64,000 bases of DNA from Alviniconcha marisindica (taxonomy: Eukaryota > Mollusca > Gastropoda > Provannidae), in NCBI GenBank assembly GCA_018857735.1, contig JABMCL010000313.1:178501-242500 (forward strand). Direction: 5' to 3'. This document shows, piece after piece, positions 11,107 to 27,923 of this stretch. The notes under the pieces are model-generated. The model made no database searches. It was not told where the DNA came from and worked only from the letters and a program-made list of their open reading frames with translations. Positions within the stretch are counted from its first letter, which is position 1; the number at the start of each line of letters is the position of its first letter. Both the position numbers and the translations under genes were made by a program.

Positions 11107-11735
11107 TCAAAGTAGAGTGTCATAAGCAAAAGACCGCGACTCAATGAAATGGCACTGAATCAAGTCAGAAAGAGGTTTTGTTTAGAGGATGAAGAGGACA
11201 GGGCCCAACACAGCCCTTTGGGACACCATAGGACAGTCGAGAGGCTTGTAAATCATGGTCATCGACGTTGACTGACTGTTTGTTAGATCACAAGAAAGCC
11301 AGGAGCGTGCAGTAACAGAGGTGCCATACAAGTGTTGGAGTCTGTTGACAATCATGCAGCGGTCAGTTGTATAGGAGACGGTCAAAAATCCAAGAGTGTC
11401 AGAAGAGAAGCATTACCAGAGTCAAGTGCAAGGATGTCATTGGTTACTTTGAGAAGGGCTGCTTCAGTACTGTACTGAGGACAGTAAGCAGACTGAGAAG
11501 GACAGATGAGATTATATTCAGTAGGATATGCGAACAGCTACTGGGGAACAATTTTGTCTGTGATTTTTGACAAGAAAGGAGGGTTGGAAATAAGGGTGGT
11601 AGTTTTTGAATTTCGTGGGGTAAGAGCTTCTTTTTTTTTTAGGAGAGGTTTTTCAACAGCTGTTCTGGAAGTCGATGGGAAAGTGCCAGTCAACAAAGAA
11701 TAATTGGTGATATGTGTACTGAATGCATAACGCAT
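11107..11735 (-). mobile_element. CR1/L2-type LINE reverse transcriptase relic
   Basis: Read on the minus strand from 11735 down, the translation passes through the ordered landmarks of CR1/L2 reverse transcriptases. These are TGTFPSTSRTAVEKPLLKK, ISNPPFLSKITDKIV, then QSAYCPQYSTEAALLKV and SLLTLLDF, then NRLQHLYG and SWLS, then VLGPVLFIL, and last SFAYDTLL where active elements have the F-A-D-D catalytic box. It is dead: a TAG follows DKIVPQ, a stop and frame change follow LLDF, a stop follows VLFIL, and one catalytic aspartate is tyrosine. The 5' and 3' parts are missing. Confidence 0.85.
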
Positions 11736-12547
11736 ATTTAATTGATTTTAAGGACAGTGTGGACCTTAGACACTGATATATATTCTGTTTATCTGGATGA
11801 ATGTTGACAATGATCTCACTTCAGAGCAGGCCGTTGTGTCAAGTACTGTAGTCCTTCATAGCATGGACAGCAATTTAAGAAATGGTCGTCGACATAGGGT
11901 TGATAATTTCCGTCACTCTGTATTGACTTAGTGCTGCCGTTGTACTGGCATCTCCTCCTGATCTCAGCGTCAATAAACGGACTCATTATAGAGAAGAGGG
12001 AGAGAGAGAAAAGGGCAGTGAGACTTTTTGTCTGACAGTGAAGAGGCAAAATCAATTACGACGCTTGTTGTCGTCAATTTAGCAGATAAAATGAAAATTG
12101 GCCATGCTGCTTTGAAGTGCCGGCGGTTTCGCCAGTGCCCTCTATCGGTGGCGTTGCAGGAAGTACAGAGGGGCGTCATCAGCTGGCTTTTCTCTTCTGG
12201 TACTAGCGTCCATTGTGTAATCACCGCGATGTGCCCACCGTCTAGGGGGGCAGAATTTAGTCACCGTGCTTTAATGCTTCTTTAGATGGCCCTGGCGTGA
12301 CAGGTCCACTGCTGCAACAGATTTCCTTCATCTTTCCGCACCCAGGCTAGGCAGAGGGAGGGGGGGGGGGGGCAGCTTAATTGTACCTAAAAAAAGAAAA
12401 GAAAAAGAAATGCTGCCAGATAAGCCATTGACATTTTCAAAGAAGGGCTGGTAGAGAGAGTGGAAGTTGGTGATTTTGGTTGTACTTGGTGCTACCTTAG
12501 AAAAGCAGTTTGATTTAATAGTTCTGGCAGTACTTCGTGAGCATTCG

Positions 12548-12602
12548 CCCTGATATAACCGCAATGGTTGACTGGGCGTAAAACACCAAGTTGCTTACTT
12601 GG
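12548..12602 (+). repeat. Retroposon tail motif
   Basis: CCCTGATATAACCGCAATGG then TTGACTGGGCGTAAAACACC and a CTTACTT end. Same family as the tails at 2953, 6013 (minus) and 38364 (minus). Confidence 0.65.
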
Positions 12603-12887
12603 TGAGTATAATACACATAACAACCAGATCTCAGATCAGCCTTACCAATAAGCTGGTCATTACAAAATATGCAAGAGACAAGGAGGAAAGGATTGGTGAT
12701 GATAAAAGTCGCGAACTGTGTTCGTGCTTGACGTTCAGATTATTTTGTATTATAAAAAAAAGAGGGGGGGGGGGGGGGGGTGAGACTATCCGTTCCATCT
12801 CCTACGCTGTTAATGAAAATAGGATACTTTGATACCAGCTAGTCTAGATATCCAGGGCTTGTTTTGGTTTAGGCCCTCGCCCCGCTG

Positions 12888-12888
<1 letters not shown>

Positions 12889-12946
<58 letters not shown>
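12889..12946. repeat. (AC)29 microsatellite
   Basis: Uninterrupted AC dinucleotide repeat. The cysteine/valine open frame across it is spurious. Confidence 0.95.
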
Positions 12947-12948
<2 letters not shown>

Positions 12949-13226
12949 TTTTCTCACGTAAATTGGTAAAATTGTGCTTTGAACTTCGGTCAGTGGAAAA
13001 GTCAAAGCGCAAACGGGCCAGGCTGCAGGCATTTGCCTTTCGGACTGGTCTGCTGATGCTAACTGTTTTGTGAAATAGCAGTGGTGCAGAGCAAATTTAC
13101 CTAACACCATTTCCGTTATCATCCATAATTTAGCTAGCACAGGACTAGTGCATTAAGTGAGGCGTTAACGGCTTTTGGAGATCTTTAGCGGATCAATACA
13201 TGGGCCACAATTGTTGATTTGTTGCT

Positions 13227-18936
<5,710 letters not shown>

Positions 18937-19036
18937 TTTTGAACGGAATCGGACAATAATAGGAACTACGTACTAGGGCGGTCACGTTTTGAACGGAATT
19001 GGAGAATAATAGGAACTATCTACCAGGGCGGCCATG
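18937..19036 (+). repeat. 50-bp tandem duplication
   Basis: Two units of exactly 50 bp (18937-18986, 18987-19036), both starting TTTTGAACGGAAT and containing AATAATAGGAACTA and AGGGCGG. They match at 43 of 50 positions by hand. Confidence 0.85.
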
Positions 19037-19320
19037 TTGTACAAATTGCTTCCCCATCTCCCACCCCCAGCTGCAGGTTGAAAAGAGCAATGGGGGAAAA
19101 ACTGATCGACCTAGATCTCTGAATGTTGTTGGAAATAAAAGTAACAAGAGTCGCCCGTGGAGAGAATAATTGAGCAGCAAGAACATCATGATTTTGTCAT
19201 CAATTTCCAATCCATTTTCATTTCTTTCTCTTCCATCCTTGTTTTTGATGACGTGCTCTGAGCACTGGCAGTTTCAGTCCGTTTTCACAATGCAAGCGAA
19301 TGACAATGCAGAATAACAAC

Positions 19321-19329
19321 CCCCCCCCC

Positions 19330-19360
<31 letters not shown>
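19321..19360. repeat. C20 plus (TC)10 tract
   Basis: Twenty C followed by ten TC units, then further TC-rich sequence to about 19383. Confidence 0.9.
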
Positions 19361-19573
19361 GGTCTGTCTCTCCCTCTCTCTTTCTGCGGGTGGTGAATGA
19401 TCTTTTTTGAAGTTTGTATGTTCCAATCGTTTTTTTAATAATTCATTTCTCTTACATTATGTATCCCCCCCCACCCCCCCACCCCCACCCACCCACACAC
19501 ACACACACGCAGCCGACCGGGCAGGCAAATTTGGAATAAAAGTTTTTAAACGAGGACATGCTTGGATTATTGT

Positions 19574-19576
<3 letters not shown>

Positions 19577-19636
<60 letters not shown>
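19577..19636. repeat. (TC)n microsatellite, about 60 bp
   Basis: TC tract with the pyrimidine strand on the + (sense) strand of TIA1. Confidence 0.95.
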
Positions 19637-19640
<4 letters not shown>

Positions 19641-20376
19641 CCTCCCCCCCTCTCTCTCCTCCCCCTACTACTCACACACAAATGATGCTTGTAATCCCCC
19701 CCCCCCCCTTCCCGGTCATCAGCAGCTTTGCGAAGACTAGTTGTTAGGTTTGGCTGAATCTAATTTAATCTACCCCTCCCCCCTCCCCAGTAAATATATT
19801 CGAAAGGCGAAAGTGGTGTTGAAAAATACGGAATAGATGGCGAGGGAGCCTCACCTATTTGTTTCACTCCAACAACGGGTGTAATTGCCGCAGAAATGAC
19901 TGGGCTACAGTGACGGGACCGTAATTTGCAGTTTGGGAATAAGTCATGTAATTGTAATAATTGTGGCTGGAAATTAACGACAGTGGACCCGCTATTGTGT
20001 AGACAGGCAGCCTGTGTTTCTCCCAGTCACCGTACAGGGGGGGGGGGGGGGGGTATTTCCATCTGTTACCAGCCCCAACTTTACGTACTGCGGCCGAGGT
20101 CGTGGGGTCGCGTACGTGACTGCGCCGTATTAACAACTTGCAATTATACCATTTTTTTGGTTGTTATTGCTTCGGGGGTCAAAACAAAGGGGTTTTATAT
20201 GTATAATTGTAGTCCCATTTCTTTGCGTCTTCATTAGCGGCTTTGATAACTGCAAGAACTTCAGGGTTCTTTGATACCCTTGTAATGTATTTTTCGCATT
20301 TTGTACACGCCTTGCTTGTGCGTCTCTGTCGCTCTGTCTCTCACACGCACGCACGCACGCACATACATACACACAC

Positions 20377-20625
<249 letters not shown>

Positions 20626-21324
20626 TTTTTTTTAGTTAGTCCCATCTGTTGGAAAAACCCTGAGGCCATCGGATATTCGGAGCGGAGACAGAAATTAAGG
20701 TACCCTCAGTTCAGAACCCAGAACTGTTATTCCTAAAGTTTCTCTCTATAAAGCCTGGGATATATCAGAATATAGCCTCGCATGCTTCGCCTACCTCCAG
20801 GCAATCCCTTTTCTATCTTCCAGGTCTATTCGACCTTTTCCCACCCAAATCTTCTCTTTTTGCTTGGGATATGCGTGGCTTATGCGGTTCCCGTGTGGGC
20901 CCGGGGAATAAAATGGGTCGCCCTGCTCATCGTCACAAGCGATTAATGGACGTTCCTGTTTTGGGAGGTATATAATGTGTATCATTACAGTGCATTGACT
21001 TTTTCTTGTGTCTTGAATTTGAAATGTATAATTGTATGTGGTTTGTCGTGGGGTGAACCAGTGCAGCTGACGGCACCTTAAAAACCACAGAGCTTCTTTT
21101 TCATCTTCCCATTATGAGGGTTGAAGAGTGCACGAGGAATGAAGCCAATATTTCGCATGAGCCCGGGGTTCACTTGTGTAAATTGGATGGTCGTCCAGTT
21201 TCACCATTTGATCTGATGAGGCGCTCCAGTCCTTGTCCTTACTTTTCACTTGGGACAGATTCAGCCAATGAATGATTCGAGAATGTGTATGTTGTGGCTA
21301 CTAGCCGACGTTGATAACATTTGT

Positions 21325-21490
21325 GCACCAAGGAAAAATGTTAGCAGTACGAATATTTAGGCGGACGAGTTCACATAATACTTTAGCACTGTCTCACAAT
21401 TCGATCCCCCCCCCCATCTGGAACAATCTCCCCCAAGACATCAGGTACTCTGTTACTCTCTCTTCCTTCAAAAGCCAACTCATTTCTCTT
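21325..21490 (+). mobile_element. C-terminal remnant of a CR1/L2-type LINE
   Basis: The frame contains PPIWNNLPQDIRYSVTLSSF followed by KSQLISLLRTYQY. This matches the near-terminal 'IWN-LP..IR.S.TLSSFKS.L' signature at the end of CR1/L2 reverse transcriptase proteins. A C8 run interrupts the more usual residues just before it. No reverse transcriptase core was found upstream, so it is a truncated relic. Confidence 0.75.
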
Positions 21491-21989
21491 CTCCGAACAT
21501 ATCAGTATATGCAACATTGTCCTTCACCCCTAATAATATGTAGTGTCTGTGTGTGTCTTGCACATAGTTATGCTCGAACCCTTGTTGATGTGTACATTAT
21601 GTGTTAGCTACAGCATTTTAGTTATGAATCTGAGTTCTGTGCTCATTTCCTCAGCAAATCGAGCCCCGGGAGCTAGAGATTTTATGAAAAATGTGTAGAT
21701 ATATACACCTGTGTTTGTCCTGAATAAGAGTAGAGTCCAGGCGAGATCAAGAGGAGGGAGGTGAGTTGGACTCTCACGAAGAAGTCAGACTTCCATTTGC
21801 GGGTCCAGAAGAAATCAAGAGCAGGGAGGTGGTGACCTTGTGACTGCTCCGCACACCAATTGAAACAGCAGTTGCGTTGTACGCTAGTTGCTGCGCAATG
21901 GCGAGGTCCTCACTGCCTCAACATAGTTGTTCTGGCGGCGGTCCACGGCCACCTCGGTCTTTCCGGGTCGGAGCGCGCGGTCGAGCCAC

Positions 21990-22065
21990 TCACACTTTTT
22001 CCCTTACCCCCGTCCCCAATAAGCCATCTCGCTTCTGTGGACGTAAAGCAACATGTTTACTTACG
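21990..22065 (+). repeat. GTGGACGTAAAGC tail repeat, copy 1
   Basis: CCCCGTCCCCAATAAGCC then TTCTGTGGACGTAAAGCAAC. Related units follow at 23020-23110, 23137-23190, 23205-23255 and 23573-23660. Confidence 0.55.
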
Positions 22066-23019
22066 TGAATAAGACTGTAAATTAGAAGAACATACATATA
22101 ATTTAGCGTAGTAAAGTACCGTCCCCTCTTGTACACGGTGATCGATCATTCATACACGTTACTGCATTAAAGAAACTAACCGTAAAAGGAAACACACTCG
22201 CCTAAAGTCGGGAAAAGAAGTCAGTGTTTTATCTTATTTTGGCTTCATTATTTGCCGAGTGCAGACGACAGTTTCTCCCTGACTGATTTGATTCTCGAGG
22301 ACGGAAAATGATGAAGGAAGGTTGGTTGACAGACCCGGGAGATGAAGGAGGCTGGCATTTGTCATCAGATCCTTTGTTGCTCTAGGAGACGATGACAGCG
22401 GCATTGAGGAATAAATTTGCATGGGGCAGGAGTTGGAAATGAAATTCTGGGGCCTCTGTCTCTAATGTAAGTGATACTGACAGGTGCGAACTACACAGTC
22501 TGTTGTGTGTTCTTTTGTCTTAATAATTATACTGGAGAGACTGTAATAGCGACAGTTTGTTAATTTTGTACCGCAAGTGCGTCCAACGATTACAGCAGCC
22601 GCCGGGAAACCTCACCGAGACTAAACTTTGGAGGTGGCGTCATTTTATTGTTAATGATGACTTCATAGTTGCGGTGGTTGTGAGTGCCCCGGCACGACAG
22701 CTTGTGGAACTGGCCCTTATAAGAGAGCCAGTTCTGGCCTGATCCGCCGACGGCTGCGATTGATTGAATGTTGACTAAGCCGCCTCAGGTAGACTGCATG
22801 CTTAGTCTGAAGCGTTTTTCATTCGTAGTCGTGGGTGGGGGGGGGGGGTCATTGACCCAATCTCTGCTGGGTTTACTATCCTAATGGGCCAGTTCAGCAC
22901 GATGGTATGACAATTGCTTGTCGCTGTTTGCCAGAAGCAGAACACGAGCTGTTTTCTGGTTCAGTTGCATGACGGACTCTGTGGCAGGATATAAATGATG
23001 GGTGTTAACCCCCGGTGCA

Positions 23020-23255
23020 TAGTTCAGGAGCTGTGTGAGAGTCGAGGTGGCCGTCCTGAGCTGTCCGTCCTAACCAGCCTTCTGGTTTCCGTGGACGTAA
23101 AGCTATATTGAACCATGCTTCGGCATTGGTCTCAGCTTGTCCCTAATATGTCAACTGACATCTGAGGACATTAAGCAACACTACCTACCTACCCCCGGTG
23201 TGACCCGTCCCTAATAAGCCGTACGGTTTCTGTGGACGTTAAGCACCATGTTTAC
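23020..23255 (+). repeat. GTGGACGTAAAGC tail repeats, copies 2-4
   Basis: Three adjacent units: GTCCGTCCTAACCAGCC with GTGGACGTAAAGC (to 23110), CTTGTCCCTAATATGTC with GAGGACATTAAGCAAC (to 23190), and CCGTCCCTAATAAGCCGTAC with GTGGACGTTAAGCACC (to 23255). They look like repeated retroposon 3' ends. Confidence 0.6.
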
Positions 23256-23262
23256 CCCGGTG

Positions 23263-23345
23263 TGAGCCGGTTTGGCCAAGCGGTATGGCGTTAGGCTGGT
23301 AAGCAGAAGGGCCTCGGCTCGATTCCGCTTGGATTGATCATTCTC
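23263..23345 (+). mobile_element. tRNA-like element (SINE head)
   Basis: A box TGGCCAAGCGG at 23273-23283 and B box GGCTCGATTCC at 23316-23326 have the spacing of an internal RNA polymerase III promoter. A good anticodon stem and acceptor pairing are lacking, so a working tRNA is unlikely. It directly follows the tail-repeat cluster, which fits a SINE inserted beside or built on those tails. Confidence 0.55.
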
Positions 23346-23572
23346 TTCAAAAGTTGTGGCTTGTGGACACGGTCTTGTGATTTTCCCCTCACAATTAATG
23401 AAACATTAAAATGGCTCTCATCGCTGCCCATCTTAATGCAGGAGTCAGTCTGGTGGTGGCAGTGAATGTAGCGATAGGTATATAATCTCCCCCCCCCCCC
23501 CCTTAATAAGTATGTTGTTGTTTTTTGTAGAGGTTAGGTACCATGTTTTCCAACGATGAAAACAGCTCATAA

Positions 23573-23660
23573 GCTGTGTGAAAATCGAGGTGGCCGTCCT
23601 GGGCTCCCCGCCCCAAGTAGTCCGCACGGTCTCTGTGGACGCAAAGCAGCATTGAACCCG
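23573..23660 (+). repeat. GTGGACGTAAAGC tail repeat, copy 5
   Basis: GTGTGAAAATCGAGGTGGCC, GTCCTGGGCTCCCCG, then CTGTGGACGCAAAGC. It matches 23030-23105 (GTGTGAGAGTCGAGGTGGCC) over its whole length, so it is a second copy of a longer unit. Confidence 0.65.
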
Positions 23661-24659
23661 ACGAAAATATTGAGGAGAAAAAAACACCTAGAGGAAAGGG
23701 TGGCGCTTCCTCCCAAGGATCCCCTTTTCTGCTTCACGGACAGTTTTCCCCTCGTCCTCATTCTTTCGATTGTCCTCGCTCCCAGGCCCGACTCGGAAAG
23801 TAAGGCTCCTTTTGCTGACAACCCAGAGCCTTCAATTTTCTTTTTGTTGTTTAAAATAGGTGAAAATACAGCCTTTCCATGTTTGGTCTGATGTTGAGAA
23901 TTCTGTCTTCCGTGATATCTGCCGTTCGAGTCTGAATTCACCCAACTTCATTTTCCTCAACCCTCATGAAACGCAGAGCAGTGACGTATGTTACGAAAAG
24001 TGAATCACACTTGTGAGTCGATCCATTTTGTTTTGCCCAGACTTGACCTTCGTAGTTGACTGGGTGTCAAATATAAAGCCATTAACTAACACTGCATGCC
24101 GGACTCCGGTATATGACCTGGAAAAATCAGATCGAACAGGGTAGATGTCACACTGATTCAGTCAGTATTAAACTGGGGTGAGTGGATTATGCAGTTCGAT
24201 AGAAGTAGTAGTTTTATTTATTCAGCTAACTTCAACCTACACCAAAACAGTGATATCGGAAAATAGTTACCAAGTGAAGCAGTTGCTTGCCTTTGACACC
24301 ACCATTCGCACCACACATCCCAGGGAGGCCCGTTTTGCCACATTCTTCCTTGAATTTCCTTAACTGCAAAGGGTGTTTAGCTAGCATGGCCAATAAAATG
24401 CAGTTCTGACTGGCTGTAGGGCAAAGCGGGATGGGTGATAAAGACCGTCTGGCTTGAATTTCATTACATGCGACTCGAGTCCCCTGCTCGCTAAAAAAAG
24501 AAAAGAAAGAAAATGGGGGCTGGCGAGTTTGTGTCGACTGGAGTGGTGGAGAGAGAGCTTGCTGTAATTATTGATAGGAGGAAGAAGAGGGGGTGATTCA
24601 AGATTGCCCATCGGCAACGAAAACTTTGTCAAGTGATGCGTGCATGGCTTTGGGAGTGA

Positions 24660-25851
24660 GTAAGAGAGAGGATAGGCGCCGAGTGGCGTGACTGACGCGG
24701 GACGCTACAAGTCGATGAGGTTTTACGACCAACACGGCACACAACACACGTACACGGAACACCACCGGCTGGTTTTCACTCCCGTCCCTTTGTGACAGTC
24801 GTTTACCGCCGATTCAAAAAGTTAACGCTTTCTCGGCGACTGGGTTACCTGTTTAGACACGTAGAAATTGCACACCGCCACAGATCGAGCCGGGGAAAGT
24901 AAAAGGCGAGATCCCACCCTCTTCAAGCTATCTCATGACCTCCTTCCCGCTTTTGCCAATAGGTAGCGGTGGTTGACACAGATGATCGCGCACCAGTCAC
25001 AGCTGAGTGAGCACAGGTGACACACGGGTCCCGAGACGGCTAGCTTTAGCGGCGTGTGTTGGCGTCCTGCAAGGTACCCCCGTAAATGATGGATTGATTG
25101 ATAGGTGCGCATTTACATAGACACACCTATCGACAGGAGAGCAGGGAGAGTGAAGTGAACACTGCTCTGTACACAGTGAAAAGTGTGGGACCGGAGTTTC
25201 CTGGACCGTGAGAGTTGCGTGCGTGTGTGTGTGAACAACCACCACCTAGAGCAGCTGGCTCCTGTGTTCTGTTCAGCCCTGCCGCTCTTTATTACTTTGC
25301 CATTTCACATTGTGTATTGTTCTGGTTCCCTTCCCCCTGCGCTACAATTGAAAGTGGACTGTGCTAGTTGTGGTGACAAGAACGAGGACCGATATCGAAC
25401 AGGATCCAGTTACACGAACTGCGGTTGTGCTGGTACAACCAAATAATTGCTGTGTGGTTGAAGTTGGCATAGCAGCAAAGGGCAGAGTGATCTAGTCATG
25501 GACTACAACCTTTCTTCACTGTGATCCCGTAGTCGACAGTCCTGCTCATCCTGGCCGGGTTTGTCTCTGTCTCTCACCAAAGTGAGCGGCAACGGCCTGC
25601 TGCACGCTGTCACAGCGCCCAATACGGAGACAGGAGAGCGGAGCGCTTGACGCTGGGTAGCGCGTGCTGGTGCTGTGCTGTGCTGTACAGGCAGCGGGCA
25701 GGCCGCCTCCCAGACTCGGTGTCCCAACAGTGAGAGTGGCCCGTGCTGCCGCTAATAACCTATTATTATCCAAGCCACAACAATTGCCCGGCGCCTGAGT
25801 GGACCAGCATCACCAGCCACCATTGCGCTCCATACGTACAGGCGGCTGAGG
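24660..25851 (+). promoter_or_regulatory. TIA1: CpG island and putative 5' UTR of an alternative TIA1 promoter
   Basis: I count about 34 CpGs in 24661-25080, against about five in the 1140 bases 1261-2400. The density stays raised to about 25.85 kb. A CCAAT box lies near 24956. No TATA box was identified and the transcription start cannot be placed. The stretch leads to an ATG at 25852 followed by a strong splice donor. The promoter call is inferred from composition and context only. Confidence 0.45.
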
Positions 25852-25908
25852 ATGCACCCCTACTACTACGTGCAATACGTGCCCATATCGCTCAAGCAGG
25901 ACCCTTTG
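25852..25908 (+). CDS. TIA1: Candidate alternative first coding exon of TIA1
   Basis: The ATG at 25852 has A at -3 and G at -1. A 19-codon frame (MHPYYYVQYVPISLKQDPL) runs to a strong donor, GTGAGTG, at 25909. An in-frame TAA at 25756 lies upstream, so the frame is bounded. The exon ends in phase 0 and the exon at 51812 begins in phase 0. The join is therefore in frame, giving this leader followed by EMKVNWASAP and RRM2. The product would lack beta1-beta4 of RRM1 and keep only its last strand. Alternatives are chance, or a first exon of an unseen gene. I know no homologue of the leader peptide. Confidence 0.5.
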
Positions 25909-27859
25909 GTGAGTGATCAAACTTACTGTGTGCATTCACGAGTACTTGCTCGATCACTTCGTCGCCGAACCGTTCTTTTCTACTTCATTTCAGTAAAATA
26001 AGTTTTGGGGGAAGTTTTAAAGTTACTGTGCGAGTTCGAACGTGTCCGCTGTTTTTAAACGGTATTGTCCTGCTAAAAACCGGATTTGTCGCCGGTTCAC
26101 TGTTGTCTGGTCACGTTAATCAATGGCATATTCACTTCGCCCCACACAGTTCTGTCCGACGTGTCGAGTCGATTCTCCAAGCAAACACATGTTGCTTGCC
26201 CTCCATTACCTCTTTTCACTGTGCACTGTGCTGTTCCCATTTCAAGCTCCGTCTAGTTTTGGGCGAGTTTTTTCGCCATTGCCGTTCTTTTACCCCCTCA
26301 CCGTCAGCCGACAGAGGTTCCTCCCCGAAGAAACGCGAAGACGTGTAGGAAATTGTTTCCAGACCGGGCTTGAGGGCTGGTCGATATATATATTTTTTTG
26401 TTTTGATTTGCTTGATTGGACTGGGGCGGCAGCCGTGCTCGCTTGCGCGCGGCCATGATGGTGTGTTGATGGCGAGCTGTCGTGGGAGGTTTTGTCACTG
26501 GACGCTGGGTGGTGTAACGGGGCTCCAGGCAACAGGTGCTTGGTCTTTGTTGTCGCTCTTGGGTGGAGCGTGCGACCAAACTACAATACCCTTTCAGGAC
26601 CCACTACCTTTGTTCTGGGGCTTAGGTCTTTTGGGCGTTGTTTAGCACGTTGGGCAATAGTTGGCTGTTTGATGATCGGGTCTGATCTCTCCATGGCCTT
26701 CCGCCACTGTGGCACGCTGTTACACGCACGAAACGGAAGTTTTAGTTTTTAGAGAGTTCGCTTTGGCACCTACACGAACACACCCACACCGACCCGCGCT
26801 TACCATGGAAAATTGCGCGTACACTGGTATTATGTGTTACCTTAATGTAGTAAACTTTTTTCTCTTTTTTTTTTAAAAAACTGGGCTGCCTTTTGTACAT
26901 GATCAGTTCGATTATCAAACTGCCAATGATGTGTATCTTGGTCATAATGATTGGTACATTTGAACACTGTATGTTCACACCCTGGCCGCTTTCAGGGATT
27001 TTTTGGTTGATGCGCTTTGAAACCGTTCATTCTTCGCTCACGAGACATTGTGTCTCCCGGTATACTTAGGTCAGTGTGTGTTAGTGCCGCCTCCCGCCCC
27101 CCAGACACACACACAACGCGCGCACACACACACACGCACGCTCACCTCGCACTGCAGTCGTTATTTCAGTTGGGCCAGATAGCAGGATGTGTTTGATATC
27201 GTGACATTTCCACGTGTCATCAGGGATGAAATGTTTTTTCAACCCCACTGCAGTGACACAACGATGACAACCCCGCCAGCTATATTGCGATTGTAGATGA
27301 AGTTCAAAATGAAATAAAACACAGATACTACCCCCCCCCCCCCCCCCCCCCCCCCCCCGACGTGGGGTTGGGGGCAGAAACTTAAGCTACGCTGACATTA
27401 TTTTAGTTGTATTATGTTGGTTCATTTCAAAACTTGCTCCGATGCTGATTGCTAAGTTTAACCGTTCCTTTCAGTGTTTACGCATTTTAGTACTTGTTCT
27501 CTCTGTTGTGCATTCATTTGAATGGGAGGCGTTCTCTACGTCAGGTTTTGTAAGAAATGAGAGAAATTTGTGTATTGGCTTTTCAGTACGACTCAGGGGC
27601 CAGACCAGTTCAGTATATACGAATACACCCGTTATGGTTCAATCGCCGACACGTTCTTAGCAGTTCAAATTGAATGTTTCGTGACTTGGGTTTTGCGCAG
27701 ATTCGTGATCTCGGCACTCAGTGTTTGCATTTCCTGTGACTATTTTTAACGCGTGTTTAAAGAAAATGGAAAGTGTATAAATGTATGAATAAGTAGATGT
27801 AAAAAAATCGTAGGATTTGCGATATGCGTTGGTTTGTATGTGTGGTTTAAGGACCCCCC

Positions 27860-27923
<64 letters not shown>

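Noticed and set aside
25842..25908. Internal cassette exon using the AG at 25840-25841
   Set aside because: It would be 67 nt, which breaks the frame between the two phase-0 TIA1 exons. The ATG first-exon reading fits the phase and the upstream CpG island better.
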